Positions 1 through 10,286 of a stretch of 64,000 nucleotides of DNA are shown piece by piece; within the stretch, counting starts at the first letter, position 1, and each line of letters starts with the position of its first letter. Source of the DNA: Monosporascus cannonballus. Lineage: Eukaryota; Ascomycota; Sordariomycetes; Xylariales. The DNA lies in NCBI GenBank assembly GCA_004154925.1, contig QJNS01000033.1, positions 62,001 to 126,000 of the forward strand. The letters run 5' to 3'. The position numbers and the translations under genes were made by a program. The notes below the pieces were generated by a model. The model had not been told where the DNA came from. It was given only the letters and a program-made list of their open reading frames with translations, and searched no databases.

Positions 1-437
1 ACGTGCGATCGAAAGCACGGCAGGGGCTGACGTTAAGCTAAAGGCGAACCGTAGCTCATGGTATTCGGGCATCAAACAGCATGGAACGCTGGTGTACCGT
101 AAATCGAACAACGGGCAGTGCTAACATCATCAATTCGTGGATTTCGTGATTTCTTAACCTATTATGCGTGCCCTCTAGACCCCCTCGCGGCGTCCCCCCT
201 CACAAATCACCAACCGAAGCAAACTCCAAAGCCGTCCCTAGCCTGCCTCTATGCTTTACGGTGAGTCTAATTTCGCCTGTGAGGGCGGCTTTTGTTGGGG
301 TGTCTTCCATGCAGCTACGCCTGAAAACGCCAATACTTATGTCAAGTTTATCTGCCCTGTTATAGGATGGTGCCAAATCTGCAGCAGTGTTAAGACATGC
401 ATCAAGATGCACGAAGATTAGGGCTGGATGGGGGGAC
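1..437. other. left edge, no gene recognised
   Basis: This is the 3' side of the AHA1 gene, whose stop codon lies at 438-440 on the minus strand. Short open frames occur on both strands but none has a recognisable motif or splice structure. It probably contains the AHA1 3' UTR and intergenic DNA. Confidence 0.5.
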
Positions 438-1454
438 TTACCCAAAGGTCAGCTTGATGCTTTTCACATAATATTCGCTCCAGTTCCGCTTCGTCACTTC
501 CTCCTGACCAACGGGAACGCCGGTCCACGTGACGCGCATCACGGTCACCCCGTCAACATCATTCTGGTCGAACTCAATCTCCTGCCTGGAATAGTGACCC
601 TCGGGCCACTGGTTGAGCCGCCACGACTGAACGATCTTCGTAGGCTCCTCGAGCTCTACGTACTCTCCGGCCACATTACCGTCGAACAGCTCGAACCTGC
701 CGCCCTTCTGTGCACCTTCGAATTTCTTGGGAGGGGCACGGGTAAAGGCAGCGAGGCACTGAGGGTCGGTGAATGTCTTGTAGAGTACCTCAGCTGTGGT
801 GCGGAACTCCTCCTGATCCGTCACCGTGGTAGTATTGACCACACTGCCTCGGTTCGTCCGAGTGCCAGACGCGGCTGGGTTTTCGGCCGACTTGCCGCTC
901 GGGGTGTGTAACTTGGGAGTAGAAAATCCACTAGAAGGGTTCGAGTTGGTGGTGTGCTGAATATCCTTGCCATGCTCAGCAATCAGGGCAGGCGAAAGCT
1001 TCAGGAACTCCTTCCGTAACTGAGAGACGAGCTTAGAGCGGACGAGGTCCTTGACGGGCTGCTTTTCCTTGGAGTCTGAGTAGATGTCGACGTCAAACTA
1101 GAGAAGTTAGTCGACCTGGTGTCTTACGTTACAGAGGGATCTACATACTACAAAGTCATCCTCCTCGGTGTCATGGGCGACCTCGGGAATGGTTATAGTG
1201 CCAGACACGTCATCTTCACCAGGGGCCGCTCCCGAGTACTCTAGGACGAGCCTCACATCGTAGATGGTGATGACCTTCCCCTTCCGCTGGCTGACATCAA
1301 CATCACCGTCCATGCTGATGACCTTGGTAATCCTCGCATTGACCTCTCCATCCTCAGCCGAGACCTTTGTCAGGTTTTCCGAAAACCATTTTTGAGTCCA
1401 CTCGCCAACGGGCTTGCTGACCCAATGCCAGTTGTTCGGGTTGTGCAGCGCCAT
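438..1454 (-). CDS. AHA1: AHA1, activator of Hsp90 ATPase
   Basis: Cytosolic Hsp90 co-chaperone: the family binds the Hsp90 middle and N domains and stimulates ATP hydrolysis in the client-folding cycle. Two exons on the minus strand, 1454-1149 and 1097-438, are separated by a 51-bp intron (donor GTATGT, acceptor CTAG, phase 0) and give 321 residues, close to the usual family length. Exon 1 begins MALHNPNNWHWVSKPVGEW, the classic start of the Aha1 N-terminal domain with its NxNNWHW motif. Exon 2 completes that domain (FDVDIYSD...KDLVRSKLV), then has a Ser/Thr/Pro-rich linker (about residues 155-190). A C-terminal AHSA1/START-like domain follows, with VLYKTFTDP, GGRFELFDGN and W-x-G-V-P patterns. 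The start is the first ATG and gives a standard N-terminus. The gene is complete with no defect; the downstream gene shares no obvious function. Confidence 0.95.
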
Positions 1455-4400
1455 TGCGTAGCTAAGTTGGGCTATCTATGTATTTATTCTAATGGAAGAA
1501 AATAGGGAGTTCTGATGGTCGGCTCTGTTAGTAGTTGGTCACGGACTCTCTAGCCATCATGTAACAGAAGGGGAGGATACACGGTGAGGATCAGATAAAG
1601 GTCTGGTGGACCACAGCATTTTGGTCATCAATGAAAGGGAGTACAAGTCGCTCTATGACTGGTGCCAGCTGGTATTATCATCATGGCATTGGGAGGCATA
1701 TACTTGGTAGAAATCACTGCCGAGAGAAAGAGAACTGAGAACTTACATAGCTACTATGCAGAAAGAAACCAATCGATGGAGTACCGAGATATCTCATCAA
1801 TCTCAGAGTTCACCGATTATTCACAGTGAATTGAATGATAAATAAGTAGACGAATGGAAAGAGAAGTTGAGGTCGGAGGGCACCAGGCCAACAACGAGCC
1901 TCAAATCTTTGATGCTTGAGACGAAAAAATGAATTGCAGAAAGCTCTAGAACCAAAGGGACTCTGAAGCAAGCCTGACAGCGTACGCCCGGCAGGTGTCC
2001 CGTACCGTCTACAGGTGGCTGACCTGCTTTAGTGGACATAGTGGGGCACTGATGGAAGAATGGGAGTGGGGCCTTAGGGGCGGAAGACGGTGAAAGATCA
2101 CCCCGGCTGAGGGGGTACCTAGGTACCTGGGTTGGACTGGCTGAATGAGCATCAGGACCATCGATTGACCCTTTCCTCCTCTCTCTGCCGTCCCTCAGGT
2201 CCGTTCCGGTACCGTAATAGATGAACGAGGTGTTGTAGCAGCATAATGCGATCTATTCTCTCGTAAAAGCCCCTAAAGGCTGATGTCATAGATCAGATCA
2301 CCGGAAACTCCTGCAATACAATACATTACATCGCTCAGTCTCCCAGGCTTTCGCTTCCTAACCGTCCCCCTTAAGGTGGCTGGCTGGCTGGCCGGTCATG
2401 GAAGGAATATACGGAGACAACAATAGCAAGCGCTATTTTCTGCTGCAGACGTTTCTTATTCTCAAGATAGAAGTATCGAGGTCTTGAGTACGGTGTCTTT
2501 ATGTAGTACGACGGCCTAACTATATCTTGTCTAAATCCGATTGATACACTACCTACCGTATGCCAGGTATAGCAGCAAGTGTCATTGAATGACCGACCAA
2601 GTGACCAAGCGTTGTGACATTCCAGGATCCGGGACGGGTCACCTCGTAAGCTATTTTCTATTTTTAACCATCTTTGGCCCTAACTAAACGGGTCCAAATC
2701 TCGAGGGCGACCCGAGATGGCAAGGCGTTGTTGTGGGGTCGAGCCGGCGCTCTTCATCGGTTAGCCGGATGCCTGCCACTCCCGTATATCCGTACAGTGC
2801 TGTGCAGTCGGTGTACGCACGACGGAATAAGTCCTACGAAGTCTATGTGGAATAAGCCCCAAGCGTGAAACGGGAAACCATCGGTTCCGGAGGACGCAAG
2901 GCTCTTCACGGTCGAAGTATATGCAAGTGGTGCTTCTACGGCCTGCCTGCCTACCTGATGGATGACCGCATCGAGGCCTTTACCGTGCCTGCTTACTAGG
3001 ATTTGGCGACTATACTAACTTTGCGTGTTAGCTCGCCAAGGAAGATGCAGTTTGGGAACCATCACATCGAGGATATTGAAGATCTGCCCCGGTTACTTAC
3101 CCGTTTCGGCCACTTTCCCACCCCGGGGGTTGCTTTGTAGCGTAGAGGTCTGCTAGCAGATCTGTTCCTCCAAGGCGATTAATACAACTTGAATTGGGGG
3201 GAAAGGGGCGCGGCGGAGGGGATGGCTACTTGATCTAAGAGCTAAAAACAATTCTTCAAACAAGTCTCAGCTTTTTGGGACTTGGTTTAGGGAAGCTCAC
3301 AAGTTCTCTGCATTTATCAGCAAGCGTTATTGTAAGGGAGTTATATAGCAGTGTGACTACACTATGTCTGAACGCATCGCATCGTGCTCGTCCAATTCGG
3401 AACGACTGTGGGGGATTGGCAAGAGACGTCGACGAAGTAAATTAGTTGGACTCACATCATCGCTTGGAACCGGGGATGACGCCACTTTTAGGCGCCTGCT
3501 TGTCGAATCACGATGGTTGTCTTGACCACAGCCAATCACTTACGTCAAAAATCATAGAGCTTCCAAATATAGATCAGCCCAACGACTGGCTATCAGGGGC
3601 TAATAGCCAATCGTCCACTGACCTGTCACTTTGCTACCTACCCACTCACATCCTCGTCATGCTTGTAACCCCCCAGGCTCTCCCGCGTTTTCCCATCCCC
3701 CCTTCATGCAACGGATTACGGTTATTAGGGTCTCATTTTGCACCTCTGCGATGGATGTGTAGCACATCTAGCTCCCAGCTGGTCATGCGAGCCGAGGCAC
3801 GTATGAAGCCACATTCTCCTTCGTGTCTGGCACCGAGCTGGCTGGTCCATAAGGCCAAGCAATATAAACTTCATGTGCAGACACATACAGGCGGCCGTTG
3901 TTTCTTATTGCTTGCAGCACGCACGAATCAATATAGCAACGCAACGCCTAACCCAGCCAAGCCCAGCCGATTCCCACGCCCACATGCTGTTCCGGATAGA
4001 GTGATTTGTACCAAGACGTTCCTCGTGGGTGCGTAGGGTTCATACATAGGAGATGGACGATTGCAAACTAGTGCTGCATGTATAGAACCTCGGGGTTCGT
4101 CACGGCACTCACCGTTCAAGTTCGGCTTGCATACCTATTCCCGTAGCATCAAACGCAAGCCTGCCAAGGCTACTACTGTCTGGGCGTGGTACAGTTACGC
4201 AGCTAACTCCCGCTAAGAGGCTAGAAAGATCCCGGACCTCCAGGGTTGATCCAGATGCTGCCCAGTCGTTATGACCCTTTCTATCTCCTGCATGCCTCCT
4301 ATAGCAGCTAGCCAACACCACCTTACACAAAACTCTTCCTGAGCCGCGCCACTCCCCGCCCGTAGCGAATTTATACTCGACACAAGCACGAATACATTCC

Positions 4401-4627
4401 TCGCCTGTGTTACAATAACTTTGGTCATGGGAGTTTCGGTAGGACGACGTTGCTTTACATTTCTCGAACAGTAGGGCGAGGTGAAGGTAGAGAAGGCAAA
4501 CCCAAGCGTCTCTAGGGCCGCGATTGAGACGTGTCTGGAAAGATCCCGAGAGCAAAACTATATTGTTGAGGCTGTTGTACTGTCCGCTGCCTGTCGACCA
4601 CCATAGGACAGCTATCGTCAATTGACG
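1455..4627. other. 3.2-kb intergenic region
   Basis: Lies between divergent AHA1 (-) and the coiled-coil gene (+). Open frames at 3446-4036 (+) and 4109-4714 (-) have no recognisable motif, unlikely composition and no splice sites that join them to neighbours. The stretch probably holds both promoters and 5' UTRs. I see no tRNA, transposon or long repeat, only scattered short GGTACC/CCTAGGTACC-like words. Confidence 0.45.
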
Positions 4628-7600
4628 ATGACGACTAGCCGTGATACCACATCTCGACTGCGTCAGGCCCTCAATCCGCTGAGAACGACGTCGCTGGGGG
4701 GCTTTCACAACCAACTACACGCACCGCAATCGGCCCTGTCAGTCCACTCGTCGTACCCGTATTCGACAGCTCAGACGCCGGCGAGCTCGATTCAGCCATA
4801 CAACCCCCAAGAATGGGCACCTTCTCCCGCACATGGTCCTGAGCGGATCCATCAGTTCCCCCAGATATCCTGTGTGCAAGAGACACAAGGTGAGATGTCT
4901 CCCTATGCCCAAAAACACCAGTCTGGATTCCTCAATGACGGCTAATGCCATTCGAAGCATCACCGCCTCCCCCACCACCACCTTATTCTCCCCCCCGGAG
5001 TCAGAGGCCCGTCAGCGGCGTTTTCGAGACGCCACCGGCAAATATCTCGGCGGCGCGCATGCCTCCGAGCGTTCACCGGCCATCACCAGAACCACAGGCG
5101 GCTCATAATTTCCCGCCTCCGCCTGGTGCCAATGGCCGCGGGGCGTCGCGGGAGAGGCGCTTCGGCTTGCCGTCTCTTGGCAGGCGGAGAGATAGAGAAG
5201 CTGCCGGATCGCCACCGGATACTCACCCTCCAATGACAATATCCCGGCCGCAGCCTCTCACGGTCCAAATTCCCCGCGCACCAGAAAGAGGGGACACTAG
5301 TTCTGCAGCAATTCCGCCCAGCGCACGCAGGGCGGCTTCCGCCAGCGCGATCGATACGCCGACTTCAGCCCGATCCAGGTCGGCTTCCCAGACGAGATGG
5401 GAGCCCGGTATGCCGCTTCCACCGCCCCCTCCCGGTCCTCCGCCGTCTCAATCCAGATCACAAAGTCTTAATAGGACTGCTGAACCTATCGTATCACCTC
5501 CTACGAGGAGGCCCCCGCCTAGTGGGGTGGCCGCCCTCGGACCTGTACCACCAACACCAGCGGATTGGGCTGAAGGCCAGCGTCAAGGACACGGTAGGTC
5601 ACCCAACTCATCCGCCTTAACCATCGACACGTCTAGTGTCGAGAGCGGCAGCGCGCACGTCCCGCCGGATTCGGCCTCGGGGTCCAGCTCTGCTGGTGGC
5701 GGATTAAATAGGACGGGTGCCCTGCGAGGTGAGAAATCGCTTCGTGAGAGACGTACGGAAAGCCGTACAAGACACGGCAGCGGGGAATCGAGTAGTAGCG
5801 TTCAGCCCCTGTCGGATATCATAGTGCCCCAAGGTGCCAACTCGTCCCGGCACTTCTCTGCTCATAAGGGGACGCCCCGCAGCGGTAGAAGCGTCATGCA
5901 GGAATCAGGAGACGACAACATGGACTCGAGGCATTCAACACCTCGACCATCTGCTGGTTTACATCCGGAGGCAGCAACGCCGCCTTTTTCACCGCATTCG
6001 CAGAAAGTTTATCACGCAAACGAAAACGGACATCCCACAGCACCGAAGTCACTCCCCACGCCACCACCGCAAAGTCGCTCGGCTTCGAGCTCCCAAGCGC
6101 GACCGGGAATGCACAGCTCAATAGGTAGTCTCATATCGACGCCCGTCTCAGCGAAGCTTATGCCCAAACATGCGGTCATAAGCCAGACAGCCAATCAATT
6201 CTGCCAAGGCAGCATTGAACGGTTTCAGGCCTTCGCCCGGGCCGAGGCCGAAGCAAACTCAGATGCCGACCGGGTCAAGCTGTTTACAGACTTCATAGTG
6301 AGCGAGTCCAGATTACGGCGGGAGAGGTACTCGTCGGCAATCGGAGCTATGGGTTCAGAAATTTTCGACCTTACGCGAGATCTGTTCCGGCCTATGAATC
6401 CGAGACGCGACTCGGGAGCGTCCCAGACGAGCGAGTGGACCCCCCAGTTGTCCGAGTCGAAATCGCAGCGTAGCTCATTCGACCCCGTGCCCCGCGAGCA
6501 GCAGTCAAGCTCCGCGCCCTCCTCGGCGGGCCTGTCGCAGTCGCCCTCACCTATCAACGGGCCTGCTAGCGGCGTGAACCGGAACTCGCATCAGTATATG
6601 CCGTCGTTATCGCCTATCCTTAGTATGAGCGTTAGCGACGCGCTCGAGGCGGATTCTCGGGGCCGGCCCGCGAGTAGATGGTGGGAAGCGGATTCCGCCG
6701 GTGAGGGTGGTCGGTTAGAGAGGACGAAGCGCGAGTCGAAATACATGGGCGTTCCGAAGGAGGCAAGAGAGGCGCTCCAGTGGGAGGACGCACCTAGCAG
6801 CGCAGAAGGCCAGTCGACTTCGAGTAACCCGTACGCTTCTTCGACCGAGTACCCGCCCGAAAAGGTGGGATGGCGCGACCAGTGTGACAACCCGGACGCG
6901 AGCGCGACCTCGCCGAAGCTGTTCCGGCAGTCCTTGGGATCCGCCACGGCGTCCGCGCCAAACACTCCGAGTCCCTCGCAGCTCGACGTGTCCCGCCTCG
7001 TGACACTGCCTCCGCCGTACCCACGCCACCACCCGGCCGTAAACAACAACCACCCGGAGCTGACGGCCGTCCGCGTCCAGGTGCGGGCGCTCAGCGACGT
7101 GTGCGAACTCAAGACGACGAAGGAGCAGTTTAGCGCGGAGAGCGCCAAGATGCGCGAGGAGGCGGCGGCGGCGGCGTCGGAGCGTCGGCGGGCGCTGCGC
7201 ACAAACCTGCAGCAGGAGATCAGCTCGGGCAACATGTCGTACGCCGAGGCGGCGGCCATCGAGGCGGACAGTCAGGTGCAGGAGAAGGCGCAGGCCAAGG
7301 AGACGGAGAAGAAGGACTTCGAGGGGTTCCAGAACCGGGTGGTGGCGCCGCTCAACGAGCTGCTGACGAGCCGCATCGCGCAGGCGACGGCCCTCTTCGA
7401 CGAGCTGCGGTCGCGCCTTTTCGTGGACGTCGGGGACCCGAACCTGCCGCAGGAGGAAGGGGACGAGCAGCCCGAGCTGCTCGAGAAGCTGACGCTGCTC
7501 AAGTGGATCTTCGAGGCGCGCGAGGTGCTGCACCGCGAGATCTACGATTTGCTGAGCGACCGCAACGACCGCTACCGCGACATGGTGCTCATGCCCTACC

Positions 7601-8286
7601 GGTTCAGCGGCAACGACGAGAAGCTGCGCGGAGCCGAGGCCTTCTTCGCCGAGGACGCGGCCAAGCGGCGGGCGGCGTTCGCCGGCGAGGTGCTGCGGCG
7701 GACGCAGGAGTTCCGCGACGTCGTCGAGGACACGGTCAGCAAGGGCGTCGACATGCAGCTCAACGCCTTCTGGGACATCGCGCCGCCGCTCCGGCGCCTG
7801 CTCGACAAGATCCCAGCGTCCGCCGTCGACCTCTCCTGCGCTTCGGGCTTCCGCATCCAGATCCCGCCCGCCGAGTACGACGAGAACCCCGTCTACCACC
7901 GCCACCCTCTGCAGTACCTGTATTCGCTGCTGCTGCACGCCGAGAAGAGCACCTACCAGTTCATCGAGTCCCAGACGAACCTGCAGTGCCTGCTGCACGA
8001 GGTCAAGGAGGCCGTCGCGGGCGCTCGCGCCAAGGCCAAGCTCGCCGAGGTGGACGGTGGTAACAGCGCCGGTGCCGAACGCGAACGCGTCGTCGAGGCC
8101 GAGCGCCGCGCCGAGATGGACGCCCTCACCGAGGACCTCAAGGACAAGGTCCGCGTCGTCCAGGACCAGTGGACCGGCGCCCTCGGCGACGCCATGCGCG
8201 GCGTCAAGGAGCGCGTCGGCGAGTTCCTGCTGAGCACCGGCGGTTGGGACGAGAGTCTCGAGGACGGCGGCGTGGGCGGCGTTTGA
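4628..8286 (+). CDS. large Pro/Ser-rich coiled-coil protein, conserved fungal type
   Basis: Function unknown. Two exons, 4628-4889 and 4958-8286, are separated by a 68-bp intron (GTGAGA donor, GCTAATG branch, GAAG acceptor, phase 1) and give 1196 residues. The join fuses a conserved-looking N-terminus (SRLRQALNPLRTTSLGG) directly to a polyproline stretch and PPYSPPRSQRP. Residues about 1-650 are low-complexity and rich in Pro, Ser and Arg, with many S-P sites and polyproline runs of the SH3/profilin-ligand type. From about residue 790 to the end the protein is ordered and charged: an Ala/Glu/Arg coiled coil, a helical segment with DELRSRLF and LLEKLTLLKWIF, then a second helical block with PLRRLLDKIP and YLYSLLLHAEKSTYQF, and a final coiled coil. 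The disordered-plus-coiled-coil layout suggests a cytoskeletal or scaffold role, but that is inference. No catalytic motif is visible. The 3' half is much more GC-rich than the 5' half. Confidence 0.85.
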
Positions 8287-9398
8287 GCCTTTTGCTTCGT
8301 TTCTCGTAACGCCGCTACCCGTGTTCAGGGACTTGAGGAACGACACAAAGAATAGCGAAACTTACGGGTGTGCTGCGTTCTTCTAGGTAATAGGCGGTTC
8401 ATTGGTTGGTTAGCTACCTACATATTACGTATACAGCTTCGTTCGGAGGCCGGGTTGATTGTTGGCTTTTTAATTGTTAAGAGTGATGATACCCCTTTTA
8501 GTTGAGAGAGCTTGACGGATTACACTTGTATCGGATAGACTTTTTTATATGGAAATAAGATCTTTTAAAGCTTAAATGCCTTCTCTGGGCTTCACAACGT
8601 GCTCATGGAGGCGGGCCTTTATGAGAAACATATCCAGTTATGGGATTATATAGTCCATAATTCGAGCAAGATTAGATGGGATCGTCATATATTAAGAAAC
8701 GCGCCTCTCTTTTTCTTCCCATCTTCGAGGACTTGATTCTGCCCAAAAAAACCCCATCTCCAATATCTATCGCGGAAAATCACTAAATTTCATGGTATAA
8801 TTATTGCTGTTTTTTTTTCCTACTCCGAGTCTACCAACGGTTTCTCTCAGACAAAAGCTTTGCGTTGTCAAGGGCAAGGGAGTGATTTGTGTCTTGTATT
8901 CAGACGGAAGCCTACCAAGTCCGGCGGAAGAAACAACGAAGCCGACTGCGGGCGCACCCGCCTTCCTCGCCGCGGCCTCAACTGAATAATTATCGGGCGA
9001 ATCGTGAACGCCGATGGTATTGTTCTGAAGCGGGAGACTCCACCAGGGACCATGAGGGACCATAAGCACAGGAAGATAGGGAGGACAATGCGGAGCGCTT
9101 ATAAAGCCGTTTCGTCTTCCTTCGGCACAGGTTATATATATATATTGTTGCCGCATTTGACAAGGACATCCCCTTCTTCGGAGATGCCGGACCGTATTGA
9201 TACACGCCACAGTTGTTGATTAGCGACCTAAGCAAGGTTTGTCGAGCGCCATGTTGCGCGCAAGGGCAGCTGATGGCGAGCGGCGGTATCCGCGGGGTTC
9301 TCCATCCAACCGACCGCACTGTGCGACAGCAGAGGCTAGAGCGCTCCGCCCGCTTGTCGTGCGTGCTAGACTCTCTTCATCCCTACAGCGACTACCCT
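8287..9398. other. 1.1-kb intergenic region
   Basis: Sits between the convergent ends of the coiled-coil gene (+) and FMC1 (-). The first about 450 bp are AT-rich, as expected of 3' UTR. A 147-codon frame at 8767-9210 (-) and a shorter opposing frame at 8804-8989 (+) show no recognisable motif, and I do not call them genes. A short (TA)n run lies near 9135. Confidence 0.4.
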
Positions 9399-9722
9399 TC
9401 ACTGCGTGCTCTTCTCGTCGAATTCTATGGGCAGCTCCATGCCGACCCTCCTGGCAGTTAACCTGACGCGCTCCTCCTCGTCCATGTTCATGCCGGGGTT
9501 ATACCGCTCTAGCAAGGTGGTGTACTGCCTCTGGGCCCTGAGATATTGTATGAGCTGGTCTGCTTGCGCCGGCGCAAGTGGGTGGGGGGAAGCATCGTCC
9601 GTGAAGCTCTGGCGCAGCCGCTGCTGGAGGGGTGACCGCGCATGCGAGGTAGATTTTGGCTTGGGAGGGAGCTCCCGCAGGAGAGCGCGATAGAGGGATC
9701 GTAGCTTGGCGGGATTCGACAT
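9399..9722 (-). CDS. FMC1: FMC1-like mitochondrial LYR-family assembly factor
   Basis: Predicted mitochondrial-matrix assembly factor for F1-ATPase (Fmc1, LYR-motif superfamily). The single exon encodes 107 residues from the ATG at 9722. The N-terminus MSNPAKLRSLYRALLRELPPK carries the diagnostic LYR-type motif (L-Y-R after a short basic lead). The middle (LQQRLRQSF, ADQLIQYLRAQRQYTTLLERYNPG) and end (RVRLTARRVGMELP) match the small helical fold of fungal Fmc1 proteins. An in-frame upstream ATG at 9803 would add 27 residues (MRTSFFLQAF...). I prefer 9722 because the longer start lacks a convincing presequence and the short one places LYR where the family has it. The gene is transcribed divergently from a second mitochondrial gene, with 564 bp between their starts. 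Confidence 0.85.
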   Translation of the reverse strand: MSNPAKLRSLYRALLRELPPKPKSTSHARSPLQQRLRQSFTDDASPHPLAPAQADQLIQYLRAQRQYTTLLERYNPGMNMDEEERVRLTARRVGMELPIEFDEKSTQ

Positions 9723-10286
9723 GATGGCGAGCGACTCTCGAATGACACGAAGATGGTTCTGACAGTTACAGTGGAAAGCTTGAAGGAAGAATGAAGTCCT
9801 CATCGTTTAGTTAGCTAATATCGAAGCATGCATAAAATCGAATTATGCAGATATCCAATAACCCGTTAGGATAAATCTTATCTTATCGGTTGCAAGGTGC
9901 TACCGGTGGTTATGTGTAAGAACATAACAAGGCGAGCTGCGTCACAGATAAGATCCTTATCGACTTTACTTTTCTGGTGGGGGTCATCTTGGGTAGGCAC
10001 ATAGCCCTGACTCTTTGACTACCTAGGTACCTACTTTTAAGCTTTCTTCCCCGTTAGTTTACATATGACCTTATACACTGCTACATACCTACTTACATCA
10101 TGATGCCTATTCCATGTTGTGCTGTAGACTAATAATAGATGACCATAAACCACTTGAAGCAGCAGCCACCACCACCACCCACCATTACCATCACCATCAC
10201 CATCACCATCACCACCACCATCACCACCACCATCACCACATGGACCCTCACAGAGATGTCTACGCATATATACTTAACGCCGGCTG
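9723..10286. promoter_or_regulatory. shared divergent promoter region of FMC1 and the EngB-type GTPase
   Basis: Non-coding stretch between two head-to-head genes whose products are both predicted to be mitochondrial. It contains a TATC/AAGATAAGAT-rich patch near 9870-9950 and a long CACCAT-type microsatellite near the GTPase start. That it acts as a bidirectional promoter is inferred from geometry, not from a recognised operator. Confidence 0.4.
10167..10238. repeat. imperfect (CACCAT)n microsatellite
   Basis: About 70 bp of CAC and CAT triplets, mostly as alternating CAT-CAC hexamers, lie about 50 bp upstream of the EngB-type GTPase start. It is read from the sequence directly. It falls in the probable 5' UTR or core promoter, so its length could affect expression, but that is speculation. 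Confidence 0.9.

Noticed and set aside
3446..4714. Two frames of about 200 codons on opposite strands upstream of the coiled-coil gene
   Set aside because: No motif, odd composition, no matching splice sites; they look like chance frames in intergenic DNA.
6715..8346. 543-codon minus-strand frame
   Set aside because: Shadow of the GC-rich 3' half of the coiled-coil gene; Leu/Val/Arg-rich with no motif.
8767..9210. 147-codon minus-strand frame
   Set aside because: No recognisable domain, opposed by another open frame, and located in a likely 3' UTR region.
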